From assembly GCA_020809705.1 (NCBI GenBank), contig CP085835.1, positions 682,001 to 746,000 of the forward strand: a stretch of DNA of 64,000 bases. The letters are read 5' to 3'. Positions 1 through 13,515 of the stretch are shown here, piece by piece (the first letter of the stretch is position 1; every line of letters starts with the position of its first letter). Both the position numbers and the translations under genes were made by a program. The notes under the pieces were generated by a model. The model ran no database searches. It saw only the letters and a list, made by a program, of their open reading frames with translations, and was not told where the DNA came from. Source of the stretch: Calonectria ilicicola (taxonomy: Eukaryota; Ascomycota; Sordariomycetes; Hypocreales; Nectriaceae).

Positions 1-732
1 TTAGCTGAATCGAGCAATAATAACGAATTGTTAGGCAAGAAAGCATTAAAGCAGCCTAGAAAAAAGAAAATAAGGCAACATGTATTGTTTCGGGTTTTGT
101 CGCCCAACGTAGCTCGTACTAGGCGAGGTCAAAGTAAACGAATAGGACAAGATAACGCACTCATTTTACTAGAGCCAGCATTTTGCCATATTTGTGGTGA
201 TCAATCAAGCAATCATCAAATTCACACCATTAATGGAAGAAATAACAATTAATGTCAAGGATTGAGTGTTGTCTCGCTCGTGATCAGTTCAAAAGATCAG
301 CCCATCTGCAGTTTGCCTTGTCACGACAAGGAGTAGTGCCAATCACTTACCACAAGTAATTATCTGGGACTAGTTCTGCAGGTTTCTTGGTGATTTTTAA
401 TTGTGCAGATAATGCGGAATTTTGTTTTGAGTCGCCAGGGGAAAAAATCCCTCATTGCACTTGACCTATAAGCCATCATGGCGTACAAGCCTACCATCAG
501 ACAATCCTTACTTACTGCATCGCCACATCGAAAATGGTCGGTTTTGAAAACAATTATCCCAGAGAATAGTATAATAATATATAAATAGGATGTTACAAAA
601 TCATCCATTTCACTTTGTAGCCGTCATGGTGCGTGCTAGGATTTATCTAACCGAGTTTTTCATTCCCATGCACTCAAAATGTGATTTTGATAAGAATTAC
701 AGCAAAAAGAAAATCGTTCCCGCCCTTAATTT
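1..732. other. Intergenic, no supported gene
   Basis: The left edge is AT-rich. The only open frames are short, start without convincing context and match no family I recognise. I see no repeat or RNA gene. Confidence 0.5.
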
Positions 733-1410
733 TCAAATTCCAAGGCTTGACACAATTTCATCAATAGAGCCAGTAGCAGTAGCCACGAGAGGCGACAAAA
801 TCCCCTGGCCAATCTCGCTAATAATGGGACGGAGGGCCTCGTTAAGGCCGGGCACAATGGCAGAAACAAGACCAGCAGTCAGAATAAGCACTTTGCTAAG
901 AATCTTACAAATAGCTTTGACGATGACTTTTATGTTAGGCTGAGGGCCAATGGCACCGACAATTGTCTTGATGCTGACCAACACAGTTGAGGAAAGATCA
1001 ACCGTGATGTCAAGAACGGCTTTGATGTCGGCAACGCCAGTGATGTTGATACCAGTAGCACCGGTGAGTTTATCAGAAATGCCAGTAAGGGCACTCTCGA
1101 GATTTTTCAATTCAGGGATGGATTCGTCGGCAGCATCCTCTTTGGAGATCTTCCCATCAGTATATTTGTTGACAATATAATCTACGGAATTAGTATGGAG
1201 CTGTCCAGTGAGAAAATGTGTCGTACTTAGAGACCAATTAATGTCGTGAATAGTTGATGCAGCGCCCTTGAGAGCGCCAATAAATTCCTCATTGTTTGAA
1301 ACATGGCTGTCGTCGCGGGTAATGGCGGTTTTGGGGGCAGCGTCTTGCACGATGGGAACAGCCAAGGCCGACACGACCAGAGCGATAATGGAAAAGAACG
1401 TAGTCTTCAT
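733..1410 (-). CDS. Small secreted hydrophobic alpha-helical protein
   Basis: This is an intronless 225-aa frame from an ATG at 1410 to a TGA at 733-735. The N-terminus (MKTTFFSIIALVVSALAVP) is a clear signal peptide ending near residue 17. The rest is predicted helical with no cysteine-rich pattern. There is an acidic and polar middle (about residues 30-110) and a strongly hydrophobic second half rich in Val, Ile, Leu and Ala (about 120-225). One possible N-glycosylation site (NITG) lies near residue 120. It could be a secreted or wall-associated surface-binding protein. Size and composition loosely recall HsbA/galactomannoprotein-type proteins, but I see no diagnostic motif, so function is open. 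It stands alone, with 1.6 kb of promoter-side space before the divergent protease gene. Confidence 0.75.
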   Translation of the reverse strand: MKTTFFSIIALVVSALAVPIVQDAAPKTAITRDDSHVSNNEEFIGALKGAASTIHDINWSLSTTHFLTGQLHTNSVDYIVNKYTDGKISKEDAADESIPELKNLESALTGISDKLTGATGINITGVADIKAVLDITVDLSSTVLVSIKTIVGAIGPQPNIKVIVKAICKILSKVLILTAGLVSAIVPGLNEALRPIISEIGQGILSPLVATATGSIDEIVSSLGI

Positions 1411-3057
1411 GATGAGATCAAAGGAGCGGACAGCGGTTGGCCAAAAATTACGATGAGAATATAGAGTACGAGAATAAGGTTATTTCGTGAAGGAAAATCG
1501 AGAGGTACTTGTATTCATTTGAAAGCGCTTTGGCTACATGTCCGAGTTAGAATTAGGTGATGAAATCCATTTCCGTGTTTATGCTGGTGGCCTTCAGCGG
1601 GCGGTCCGTGTGACTTTCCTCATTCCTTCATTCTAGAAGCGCCGCGATCAGACATTAGCAACGGCCTGTGCCTGTCCGCTAGTCAAAATTTCATCCCGTG
1701 TCATCTCAAATTTTAAAGGCAGGCTTAATCTGAAAACTTATGTGTGTTAATGTGGCGGCGCGAGAGTTTCAGTTCGAAAAGTGAACTTCGGGGAGCATTG
1801 CATTCGCGGTAACGGTCGGTTTAGAAATGTGGGTAGGGGATGGATGGGGGTTGGGCTTCGGACATAAAATGCCAACGGAAAATAATAGCACTTTCGCATT
1901 CCCGGTTGAAGATCCGGGAGGTTTCAAGATGATCGTTTCACTTGCCATCGCCAAGACCCATTTCTCTGATTTTTAGAAGCCCAAGCCAAACAACGTTAAA
2001 ATGGAGTTAAATTCGATCGCTCATTCGCGCATGTGCGAAGCTGTTCATCTCCGCTTCCCGGCCAATGAGGAGTGGCGATTGGGGCCAAGCTGTTTAGCTT
2101 GCAACCTTGATCGACCCATGTATAAATGCACCTTCCAAATGCGCGCGTTTTAGTGTGAAGTGGCGAAGCCCTATACAGCCACGACGGGGATTAGAGTAAC
2201 TGGGTTCGCGATCCAAGTGCCGCTGATCGGCGCCGTTATCGTGTCGGTGACTGTTTTGGTGTATCAATTGACAAGGATGGATGGTTGAGCTGAGAATTTG
2301 ATGCGACGATTAATACAATAATATTCATGACTTGGAGTGAGAGCAAACCCGGGATGACACAAAACGGCTTTTGCGCGATTTACCCTCGTTCCCTCAACCT
2401 ACAGCATACTACAGCTGGTATCAGAGGAGCATCGCCAAACAAAGAGTGTCCATGGTCAATGCGCAGCGGGGAAATAACCTTATCGGGCTGATGATGTGAT
2501 GCAGACCCCTGGCCAAACGGCATTGTCGAAGGAATCCCTATTTTTGCCAAGAACGTTTGAGATCCAATGACAATGTTGAAGACGCAAGGGGTCACCAGCA
2601 TCGGCCCGGAATCCACTCACTTCTGCCTCACTAAACAAAGGTCCTTTGATCAAACGTCACCGGAGCCTCCTATCAAACACCCGACCATGGATGAAGCCCG
2701 TTCTACTTCGGAGATTGAACTAGAGCTCTTCCTAGCAGAAAGAAGAGATGATTGGCGTCCACATGAGCATCCTACTTGTGGACATCATGATTCTTGCCTT
2801 CTACAAACGGAGTGGCAAGTAGATGATCGACAATTCAATAGAGAAACGGGGAATTGCCGAATGCCTTCACCCTCCTGAGAAACCTTTGCTCTTTGAGACA
2901 AAGAAAGATAAATAGCTACTCTCCTCTCCGCCATCAATATCTCTTTTGTCCATCAGTCTCAATCAGCATTGGTATCAGCTACAAACTACATTCACTACAG
3001 TATTCATAACACTTTAGTCTCTCTTTTATTTTGACAACTTACACTCTTTCGTTCAAA
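1411..3057. other. Divergent intergenic region
   Basis: This 1.6-kb spacer lies between the divergent secreted-protein and subtilase genes. It holds only short unsupported frames, for example 2567-2878 (+). A CT-rich stretch around 2915-3030 precedes the subtilase ATG and is typical of fungal promoters and leaders. Confidence 0.5.
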
Positions 3058-4361
<1,304 letters not shown>

Positions 4362-5108
4362 ATGTCACTCAAAGAAAGGGAGTGAGACATGACGAATTCT
4401 AGTTAAATTAGAAGAATTTTTAAACTAATTTACATTACTCGCGAGACAAAACTGTGTCATGTTACTGCAATGAAGGTGCTGACAGTGTCTTATTCCTTCT
4501 AACTAACATCTCATTAGCTTCTCCCTCCCCAAGTTTCACCCAACTCACAACTGCCAGCAATAGCTGATGAAAACCCGATCAACTTAATTGGATTCATGCC
4601 GATTTTTCATGCCGTTGGTCTTAGGGTAGCTATTTAGCCGAGGTTCCACACCACTCCACCATCGTCGCGTCCTTGCGCAGTTAGGTCAATGTCCAGCCCC
4701 ACCACTCGGCTTAATTCTCTTCACCTCCCCAGACAATGGTGATCAACAACGGGCTGGGCCGAGGCTGGGGACCCCGCTCGCGCCCAAGCTGAAAGTGTAG
4801 CCTGGCCAAGCCGAGTTTGCGATCTTGTTCCGATTTATTTCGGGGTCATGGCATCTGGGCAGGCGATAAGGAGTTTCGCATCTGACGTGAACGACACATC
4901 ATAGTGTTAAATTCGTTTGACGTGTACCAACTAGTTATTAGCCGACAGCTAATCCTAGTTCAAGGGGCACCAACACGAGTCAGGCCAGCTGGTACCTGCG
5001 TCGAGGCTAAGCAGATATAATACCGCACACGTTGGTACTTCCCATCTCGCATTATTCTCACCACAACCAGTCCTTGCGCTGCGGCCCGTGTCCAGTTTCG
5101 TCGCTGTC
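4362..5108. other. Intergenic, promoter of the hydrolase gene
   Basis: This is 0.75 kb between the subtilase stop and the hydrolase start. I see no ORF or repeat. A TATA-like ATATAATAC lies near 5014-5022, about 90 bp before the ATG. Confidence 0.4.
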
Positions 5109-6299
5109 ATGGCAGTCAAATTATCCATCGCTGATAAGCTTCTTTTAGCAATTCGCCTTTTGGCAATTGGTATGGTAGTCTAATGATCCTTTAGTTTACA
5201 TTGCTAACCTCATTTAGCCCCTTCGAAACTCTTGGCAAATCTGGTCCGAATTCGGGTAGCAGCTTGGGCTCGAGGCATTCCCTCTTATCCATCCTTTGCA
5301 TGCGCAAGCATCAAAGTCTTTTTGAGCACTTTCACACCTGACCAAATCCAGTATCTATCCCCATCAACAACCCAAACATACAAAACATGGGTACAACGCA
5401 TGTCCATGAAGGATGAATGCAAGAAAGACGCCCAAGTTGCGGATAGACTGCGATGCGACATTGAATCTTTAGGATGTGAAGATACTTCGCTCTTGTGGAT
5501 CGGAAACCGCCAAAAGGCAACCAAAGTTATTCTCTTCCTTCACGGAGGCGGATACATTGTTCCAATGTTACCAGGGCACCTGGAATGGTGCTGGAGAGCC
5601 TACGTTACTGCTGGTGTCGAGATGGACTCCGAAGTGGCAGTGGCAGTACTCCAGTACACGCTCTGCCCCGGTGAGAGATATCCAACTCAGCTTCGCCAGG
5701 CCGTTGAAGGTTTGGATCATCTTCTTTCATCAGGTTTCAAACCAGAGGACATCATATTTGGTGGAGACTCTGCCGGAGGCAACTTGACGGCACAGTTGAT
5801 CAGTCATCTAATCCAACCTCATCCGACTGTGCGAGAAATCAACTTGTCCCGACCACTGGGAGGCGCATTTTTGGTTTCTCCATGGCTCAGCCGATATACC
5901 TCGGACGGCTCATTTTCATACAATGATTGTATCGATATGCTTTCAGACTCTATTGGGGACAGCTCTACAGAAGCTTTGCTGGGACCCCCCAAGTCGGAGA
6001 TGGAACATCTGGAGCGGGCCAAGCTTGCCTTTCCTGGCGACATGGAGGAGTCTCGTTGGTCCGGACTTGCTAGCGCTGTATCAGGGCTTTATATTACCGC
6101 AGGGGACCAGGAAGTATTTCGAGATCAGATTGCGACCTTTAATGAAAAGGTCGGAGAATCAAACCCCGACGTCAAGATCCGCATGGAAGTCTTCAAAGGG
6201 AAGGCGCACGATTTCATTCTGTTGGAAGGCCAGGATGAACAAGACGGGAAATGTATACAAGCCATGAAATCTTGGACAAAGGATGTATTATTCGCTTAA
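5109..6299 (+). CDS. Alpha/beta hydrolase, HSL (hormone-sensitive lipase-like) family
   Basis: Two exons, 5109-5169 and 5218-6299, give 380 aa; the split Ala codon restores frame. The oxyanion motif HGGG is at about 129-132. The nucleophile elbow GDSAGG has Ser at about 205. A downstream Asp lies in ITAGDQEVFRDQ and the catalytic His in KGKAHDF. This order is that of the Abhydrolase_3/HSL family, which hydrolyses esters of small or medium acyl groups; substrate cannot be read from sequence. The N-terminus is amphipathic (MAVKLSIADKLLLAIRLL) and may be membrane-associated rather than a cleaved signal. The gene ends 450 bp from the convergent tyrosinase gene, with no overlap. Confidence 0.92.
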
Positions 6300-6748
6300 T
6301 AAAGCGTCATCACGGGTGTTTATAACCAAAATAATAAATGGAGTCGATTTGCCGCTTTAATCCACCTTCTTTTCCTTCCGTTTTTGTACTGTCTCAAAAA
6401 TATCCCTATTTAAGTGGCGTAAGCATTGAAATGAAGAACGGACATTGGAAACACCCGAGTCAAATGGAACTTTTTATGTAAAGGGCAGGGTAATTTTTAG
6501 AACAGAAAAGCATGGATATTTGTATGCATGTCTATGTTTACATTAGTCAAACCAAGATGAGAAACAAACGAATCTTCAATAGAAAACTAGCTAGCTAGCA
6601 CGAATCAAATCTCCCCCAGTTGCTGATTGGGCCGTAGCGCTTGATTGGCCCGCGGTTTATCAAAGCCCCTCGAAGCCCCTCAAAGCCTCTCCTTCTTTCG
6701 GTCTCTCATAGTCTCCCGCTTTACCATTATAAGCTCGTCGTACTCGTC

Positions 6749-9267
6749 TTAAAGCTTCAATCCCGACTTGCCCTTGGTGGCGAGTTCAATCTCCTGGTAG
6801 TCCGTGTAAATGGCCGGTCTGGCGAACTCGGTCGGTTCTTCCACGGTGATGGATTGAAAGCCATGAGTGGGCCCAAATGCTGGCTTCAACTTTGAGGCAG
6901 GTGGAAGAACAGGTACTGGCTGAGCCTTGAGGAGCTGTCCACGACCACAAAGGACCTTGACCTGGGTATTGGGGAATTTGGATGCGCAAATTGGGGCACC
7001 TCCAGGACCGATGTATCTCCAATCAAGGTGATTCTCCAGATACTTTTCGATCTGGTTGAAATCTTTGATAGAGTGGTCCTTCTCTTTGTCGCAGGCATGA
7101 TGCACTAGTTGAATGGTTAAAGGAATTTGACCACGGGAGAGAACACCCGCATCAGACTGTTTCTTGCAGTTGGAACAAGAGCCCGAAGCGCTGCGCTTAC
7201 CACCGCCGAAGTTATAAACTTGGCCCACATAATTGTTGGGCTTAAAGTTTGTATCCTTCTCATCCTCTGGGCCGCCGAGAAAGAACTCGATCGCATAAGA
7301 TTGGCCACCCAGAGCGTAGCGGTCGTAAATAATATTAATGATGTAGTCATTCCACGAATCTGGCTCTTCTTCCGACTCGGGATTTTCGTAAAAGAGGCCA
7401 TCAGGTTTGCGAGCGGGGTGTCTCAGAAGCTCATCAAGGAGGCTAGCAGTACTGGGGTAGAGATGATCGATGTGAGCTGCAAGATTCCTCTTGTAAAGCT
7501 CCTCATCGAGATTCCCTTTCTTATCAAGGGAACATTTCGCAATTGCCATGAGGTCATCGTACTGATAGTTGAGCTCAGTCCAATCTCTGCATAGCTCAGC
7601 AGTCCACACATCAGTCTTAACGTCACCTTTATCCTTGGTGTGGAATGGCTGCAAAAGATCAGTTGGTTTGTCGTCAGCAACGTTCGGTGGCTTCTCGGGG
7701 ATTTTCATCTCGGGCTCTTTCTCCTCCTTGTCCCACCAAAGCTTGGGATACAAGCATTGCCAAATGGCTAAAAGACGATCGACTTGACTGGAGATCCGTC
7801 AGAAATTTGTTTTTATTCATACACACACTTGCGACTTACACGTGATGGAGCCAGAAAATTGGATCAAATGCTGCAACAGGCACGTCGCTCATGTGGCCAA
7901 CTCCAGTGTCGTAATCAGTGCCTCCAACTACGTTCTAAAAGGATTGTTAGAAATGACTTCTCCGCCACCCAGAAGATAATTGACCTACATGGACGTTGTT
8001 GTGAATATACTCCAAGGACATGTAACCAGTGCGAGGATTGGTATTTCCTTCCTTATTCCACTTAGTCGAGGCGAACTCCCCCCAAGTTGTATTGTAGTGG
8101 TTGGAAAACATTCGGTGGACAGCATCAGCAAGAGTTCCTGGGTTTTCCTTGAGGTCTTTGATCGGTTTGTTTGGGTCGTTTTCTTTCAGTAAATCTAGAG
8201 CTGCAAGCTTGATGTTTGCTGCGAAAGGATTGTTCACGCCGTCAAGACCTCTAAAGTCCTTTTTATCCTTGGTGAGAGTTATTCCATATCTGCTGACACC
8301 TGTTGTCCTGCTCCACTAAATTCATATTAGTATTTACGGATGACGTCAGCGTTTTATACACTTACAGGAATCCATTGATCGTCTTTCTTGTGCTGCGGTG
8401 GAAGTTTGGCATGGCAATTAGGGTCATCTTTGATATTCCACTTCTCTTTGTCCTTGGGCATATCACCAAATGGCAAGGGGTCACCATGGTGATCCTTCTC
8501 TGGATTCTCGAACCCCCAAAAGGGATTAGCATACTGTCCACCAGTAGGGTAATATTCTTTAAGTTCATCTGGTGGGAAAATACGGACTGACGCCTGCGTC
8601 AAAATCTTGGGGTAAGCAAAGTCTTGGGCATAGGTTTGCCGTCGGGCCCAATCCCAATACGGCATACGCCATTGATCCGCTGCAGCGCGCCATTTGGCGA
8701 GGATCGTATTGTCAATCTTATGGACGTCATGCCAATGCTTAATAACAACTTGCATGTTGTCCCAAATGCATTGCTAAGATTGTCAACATATGCATCGTCA
8801 AGCAAAATAACCAGAACAAACCTCAAAAAGCACCATGTAAGGTCGATGCCATGTTGGAAAGTTTAACCCATTGTGGTTACAATAACCACCAAACGGCTGT
8901 TCTCCGTCGCCCTCCTTCACATCCTTGTCTTGCCTGGGAGCAGGCGCATAGTCCCACTCTGTTTCTGGGTAACCATGCTTTAAAATGTCAGTCGATACAT
9001 GCAGAAAGTTTGAGATGAAAAGGAATGACTTACAATACCAGCAACTTGGAAATACGAGAGTTTCTCATCGACTTTCTTGCTCTTGAATTTGTCTAGAGCA
9101 AGAACGAACAGTGTCCATTGCTTTCTAAGATCCTCGTCCTTGGAACTTGCAAGCTCCGAGATCTCGTAGCGCACAGGCAGGCCAGGAACATAAGGAATGG
9201 TCTTGGTCTTCTTTACTGCATGCTCTGGTCGGGGAAGACCCTTGATGCCATAAGTATCCTCAATCAT
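6749..9267 (-). CDS. Tyrosinase (type-3 copper polyphenol oxidase)
   Basis: Six exons on the minus strand: 9267-9034, 8977-8822, 8773-8366, 8315-7989, 7934-7840 and 7787-6749, giving 752 aa in phase. The CuA site uses H79 (GIHGYP), H113 and H122 (FPTWHRPY). C111 sits two residues before H113, the CxH arrangement that forms the Cys-His thioether in fungal tyrosinases. The CuB site uses H371 and H375 (IHNNVH) plus H405 ([11 protein letters not shown]). The C-terminal part carries a CxxC (SCSNC), as in the cleavable C-terminal domain of fungal pro-tyrosinases. The enzyme oxidises phenols to quinones, for example in melanin formation. I see no signal peptide, so it is probably intracellular. The ATG at 9267 is the first in frame; an upstream exon remains possible because the frame stays open to a stop at 9373-9375. 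Confidence 0.93.
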
Positions 9268-10988
9268 AGCAGCGGTATAACTCGGCAAGTTTTGCCAACG
9301 ATGTTTTTCTGTTGAGGAAGATATGGAGAATTGAGCCTGTGAATTAGTGTATTTGGGATTTTGGCAGGATACTCAGCTGCTTTAAGTAGGCACCCAGTCA
9401 ACTCCACGCAAGACATTCAGGCTGGAAAAGCTTTCTAAAAAAGGCAGATTCCACATGAGCCAAGTCACAACTATGAGGCCCGCTGAAGACGGGCGCAAAG
9501 CGCTTATTCTCGTACGTAGAGAGCCGACCGACTTGCTGAAACAGAGCTGACAGCAAGGATATATTGCAGGCTACATGGGCTACCGTGAAGCGTTCTCAAC
9601 CAATTGAAACGTCCAGATGCTTCCTATTTGTCACCGCAGCTCAGACCAAGTGTGGAATTCTAGTCGCTGACTCCGGTCTGTTCACCCAATGAAGAACCCA
9701 CAAAACGAGGCTGGGAACTATCGAAACCAGGATATCAAAGAGGCTAGCTGTGCAACCCAGCCAGCAAATAGTCCAATTTGAGACCGTTGCGGATTGGCTT
9801 GGCAAAACTGGCACATGCATGTGCTCAGTGAAGCAATCACATTGTGGCTGGCTGATCTGGAACAAACCAGGATGAAGAGTGTCTTGGTTCATGTGCCACA
9901 AACCAAAGGTGGTTAATACAAATGAAGCAGAGAACCGACAAGGGATTCGCGCTATCGAAAGCAAGTGTGTACCCAGCCAAGCGAACTAGGCTGTGGTTGG
10001 TCTAAAAATCAATAGATCACGAGTAGTGCCTTAGCTCATGTGCAGGTTTGGAAGATCAGTTCAGGCTAGTGCAATTTTGAGTTAGGTCTTATGGGCGGGA
10101 TGGGCCGCTCCACTGCCTATCAACAAAAAAGGGTTCGCCCATGAGGGATATAAATCAATCTGAGTGGATCCAGTGGTAATCACAAGATATCTTGAATGCC
10201 GTCGGCAAATTCCAGTATTATCAAAAGTACACCAGCGAGATATTTCTCTGGAAGTAGCTTAGTAATGGGCCAAAAAAGAATGAACACGGCGGGAACAACA
10301 TTGCTCCCCTAAAGTTAACAGGAAGGGTGGACCTGACACAGCTTGGTGCAGACCAAAGACAGTAAACCAGGGAAGGTTATCTGCTTAATCCACTTTGCTG
10401 TTGCAAATTAAAATGTAAATTCTTTTGAAGCCATTCCTGGATCAATTTCCATGCATCCTTATGCAGCTTTTTAGAGATTTTTCCTATTTATGTCAATTTG
10501 TAAAGGTGCAGGGTAGTCTTCTATTCGTTGCATTAGGGACCTAGGCACTGGCCAAAAAGTTCACTGGCACAATTGTGATCGAGCGTTTCAGCGAAAGAAG
10601 ACAGGCGGTGTCTAGGTTAGTATGCCAAAAGAGGGGGATGGGTGACGGTTCCGGAGGGACATTCCGTCTATTTCATCAGAGGAGAACACGGAGAGGTCAA
10701 GCAGGAAACCACCCGGTGGATGAATTTTTTTTTTAAAAAAAAAAAAAGTTGATGAAGTTTGGGACACTCAAATTAATAACAGATGATCAAAGTATGCTGA
10801 ATGACCCCGTCCCAATGAAATAGGTTGTCGATCTTCTATGTATTTTCATAGCGGGTGGGGCATTACGAAATTACATCAGAAGCTCGCCGCATTTATTCCT
10901 TTCGAGAAAATACAAAAGTTCATTGTTGTCAATCGTATGGCTTTATGGCCTCGTCTGGCGTAGTTACCACGATACTAGCCATATATAC
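9268..10988. other. Intergenic with a T/A hairpin tract
   Basis: This 1.7-kb spacer has no convincing gene. It contains a self-complementary run of 10 T followed by 13 A at 10725-10747. The short minus-strand frame near 9641-9964 has no recognisable features. Confidence 0.5.
10725..10747. repeat. Poly-T/poly-A palindromic tract
   Basis: Ten T residues are directly followed by thirteen A residues. The tract can fold on itself and probably acts as a rigid nucleosome-disfavouring spacer or a replication-slippage product. A similar tract lies at 47260-47278. Confidence 0.8.
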
Positions 10989-13076
10989 TTATTGTAAGAA
11001 TACCCACCTCCATGTGAATCCTGCTCGGTTGAACGCTTTCAGACTCATCTCTCCCATCCCTCTACGTTCTGAGACTCCTCCGTCACTTGTTTCCACCAGC
11101 AGAAACCTGCAACAAGTCAATGGAAGTGAGAAATTCTCCCTGTGTACGATTTGTGGCAGGTCCTTCGTCCACATATGGTCTGGGAAATACTCTTCAATCT
11201 CCAAGTTCTCGTTTATGTGCTTTGAGGTACTGGCGCTGCACGTGGACAGAAATACCAGTTCCATTTTTGATAAATCATCTCCGACTAGCTTTGGGTCGTC
11301 TAATATTATACCGCCAACTGTGGCGTTGGACTCGGTCGAAATGACTTTGCAGTCTTGAAAGCGAAACAAGGACGCTGCTTTGGAGCAGGTTTGAAACAAA
11401 ACACATTGGTTCAAATTTGCATTCTCTGGAACATCATCAAAATGTCTGGAGAGGGGTTTGTCGGTGATTTTCCTGTGTTCCTTGCCAACCTTGGTGCTGA
11501 TTCTCCACGGACGAACGGGGCCGGTATAGTTTTCATCTTCCCAATCTTGCATAAGACGAGTCGCAGTGGTAGTCTTTGTTTGGGAGTTTCCAATCATTGA
11601 AGTTTCAGGTATATAGAAGGCAGGCATTGGAGCGATGAATAGCGGCTGCAAATTAGCATACCGAACCTTTCCCTTCCAACCTGCCCACGACCAACTGGGG
11701 AATTCTGGAAGCCTCTCAAGGCTTTCTTCAGCAGACCACAAAAGAGCAGTGTCGATATTGTTTTTTGGGAGACCAAAATATAGCTTTGTCTTCATGTCAC
11801 GCTCAAAAACAGCTCCGATTCCGGTAAAGGCATTGATCTTGTCAGACCAAAATGACATCTCTCGACCTGTGTACTCCTTGACTGCATTCTCATACGTAGA
11901 CAGACTATCATCAATTGATGAAGGGTTAATTGCTGGACCGTAGGCTGCATTCCCTATTGTCGGGTTGCTTGGATCCACGGGTAGCATGCGTGATCCGAAT
12001 TGAGGCTTGATGTAGGAAGATGTTGATCCTGGGACTATATCTTCACACCACACTGCTTGGCGGCATTCCCAGGTAACACATCCATTGTGCCAAATCAGCA
12101 TTCTTGGCGATAGAATTGCTTCTTGAAACGTCCAGGCTCTCTTTACCCACTTGGAAGAAGCCTGTTGATCGGCGTCAAAGCCTGGCCATTGAACGGCGAC
12201 TTTGATACCAGGTTTGATGTCCCTGATGATTTGTTGCTTGGGTTTAGGTGTACTGAACCCAATAAGAGGTAACGCGCTGTTGTCACCCGTCGCTTGTACA
12301 ACAGTGAATTCAGCGTTGCTATATACGCTATCCATGTTCTGAATCTGATGTATCTTATCGTCTGGATCATCTTGTACAATACAGAGTGCATCAACCCAGA
12401 GATAAGGAAGTCCAATTGCATCGACGAGAGCGATAGCACTATCAATGGTGGCCGGTAAGCCAACATCCTTTAGCTTCCCGGGTACTGAATGCTCTGCCAA
12501 ATTTGATTTTGTCGTTTGGACAGTTGCCGATGTACCCCAGACATAGCTCAAAGCGGCATAAGCAGAATCGGTGACAGTAGAAACAAGGCACCAGTTTTTG
12601 ACGTCAATAAAGCGCAACCGAAGATCAGCGGGAGTCTTTGTTGACCAGACCCGTCGGCATTGCTGGTGCCCTTTCTTGCAAGTACTAAGCCAGTCGCGGA
12701 TCAAGGCGCACTGGCTGTCAGGCTGTGGAGTGTCTGGAAGGAGCCTCGCTCTCATCGGTGCCGGGTTTTGGCTCGCGTCAATCAAATTACAACTGAACTC
12801 GAAATACGACACTTGAATGGCCAGGTGTTTGAATGCATCATCACTCGTGCTCCTGTCGTACCATGTACAGATCCAGTTGTGATTCTCTGGTTTTAAGGCG
12901 GGGGAATGAAAATTCTCCAGCATGTAATGGATGAGCGAGCACATGCGACACTTTTCGCGGTTCTTGATTATATGACCCACATTTCCCAGGCTGTTCGCGA
13001 TGGCTATCCCTTCATATTTCTTGCCAAAGAAGCACCGATCGAAGTCGATGGAAGAGCACGGCACACAGAGCGTCAT
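10989..13076 (-). CDS. HET-domain (heterokaryon incompatibility) protein
   Basis: Intronless, 695 aa from an ATG at 13076. The HET domain runs from about residue 174 to 330. Its three blocks are visible: AALSYVWG near 174-181, LPYLWVDALCIVQDD, and a following segment with MDSVYSNAEFTVVQATG. A short N-terminal module has CxxC pairs (LCVPC near 4-7 and CRMCSLI near 43-49), which often precedes HET domains and may bind metal. The C-terminal half holds the usual tryptophan-rich block (SWSWAGWKG). HET proteins trigger cell death after fusion of unlike hyphae; the recognition partner here is unknown. The upstream in-frame codon at 13106 is TTG, so I use the ATG at 13076. Confidence 0.92.
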   Translation of the reverse strand: MTLCVPCSSIDFDRCFFGKKYEGIAIANSLGNVGHIIKNREKCRMCSLIHYMLENFHSPALKPENHNWICTWYDRSTSDDAFKHLAIQVSYFEFSCNLIDASQNPAPMRARLLPDTPQPDSQCALIRDWLSTCKKGHQQCRRVWSTKTPADLRLRFIDVKNWCLVSTVTDSAYAALSYVWGTSATVQTTKSNLAEHSVPGKLKDVGLPATIDSAIALVDAIGLPYLWVDALCIVQDDPDDKIHQIQNMDSVYSNAEFTVVQATGDNSALPLIGFSTPKPKQQIIRDIKPGIKVAVQWPGFDADQQASSKWVKRAWTFQEAILSPRMLIWHNGCVTWECRQAVWCEDIVPGSTSSYIKPQFGSRMLPVDPSNPTIGNAAYGPAINPSSIDDSLSTYENAVKEYTGREMSFWSDKINAFTGIGAVFERDMKTKLYFGLPKNNIDTALLWSAEESLERLPEFPSWSWAGWKGKVRYANLQPLFIAPMPAFYIPETSMIGNSQTKTTTATRLMQDWEDENYTGPVRPWRISTKVGKEHRKITDKPLSRHFDDVPENANLNQCVLFQTCSKAASLFRFQDCKVISTESNATVGGIILDDPKLVGDDLSKMELVFLSTCSASTSKHINENLEIEEYFPDHMWTKDLPQIVHRENFSLPLTCCRFLLVETSDGGVSERRGMGEMSLKAFNRAGFTWRWVFLQ

Positions 13077-13230
13077 TTTTGGTGGTTCAGAGCGTGGTGT
13101 TTGCAACTGGAAGAATGCATTAAAAATGCTATTGGGCTGGACAAAGAGGGGTTTTTAGGCAAGGCGACCTGACGTAATAATTTTGACGAGGCTGAGTTGG
13201 TCTTACGCATTTTACGCAATCCCACATATT

Positions 13231-13515
13231 TCAGCCAAACATATTCCAGAATTCCAAGAATGCGGTTGCTGACTGCGACAGCCCGGTGCAGTGTGCGGAT
13301 GATTTCAGGTTGTGAGGATATTCCCAAAAAGCCAAGCTAGCCAACTCGATGTCTACTTTGTAGGGGAGCACGGTTGAAAAAGGATATTGTTGCGGGAACT
13401 TGACGGGATCCTGAGATCCCCGGCGGGTATAGTCGTATGTTTCGAAGCTTCCGTCTATTGGATTTATGCAGTTGAGTGCAGCTTCAATGAATCTTTTAGC
13501 CAAGTTTGACACCAT
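13231..13515 (-). CDS. Uncertain small ORF, 94 aa
   Basis: An ATG-initiated frame upstream of the HET gene. It reads as plausible soluble protein (MVSNLAKRFIEAALN at the start), but I recognise no family. A possible intron ending just before 13534 would link it to open frame further upstream. It may be a fragment of a larger decayed gene or chance. Confidence 0.2.
   Translation of the reverse strand: MVSNLAKRFIEAALNCINPIDGSFETYDYTRRGSQDPVKFPQQYPFSTVLPYKVDIELASLAFWEYPHNLKSSAHCTGLSQSATAFLEFWNMFG

Noticed and set aside
2567..2878. 103-aa plus frame upstream of the subtilase
   Set aside because: No family resemblance; it sits in the likely promoter and has no supporting structure.
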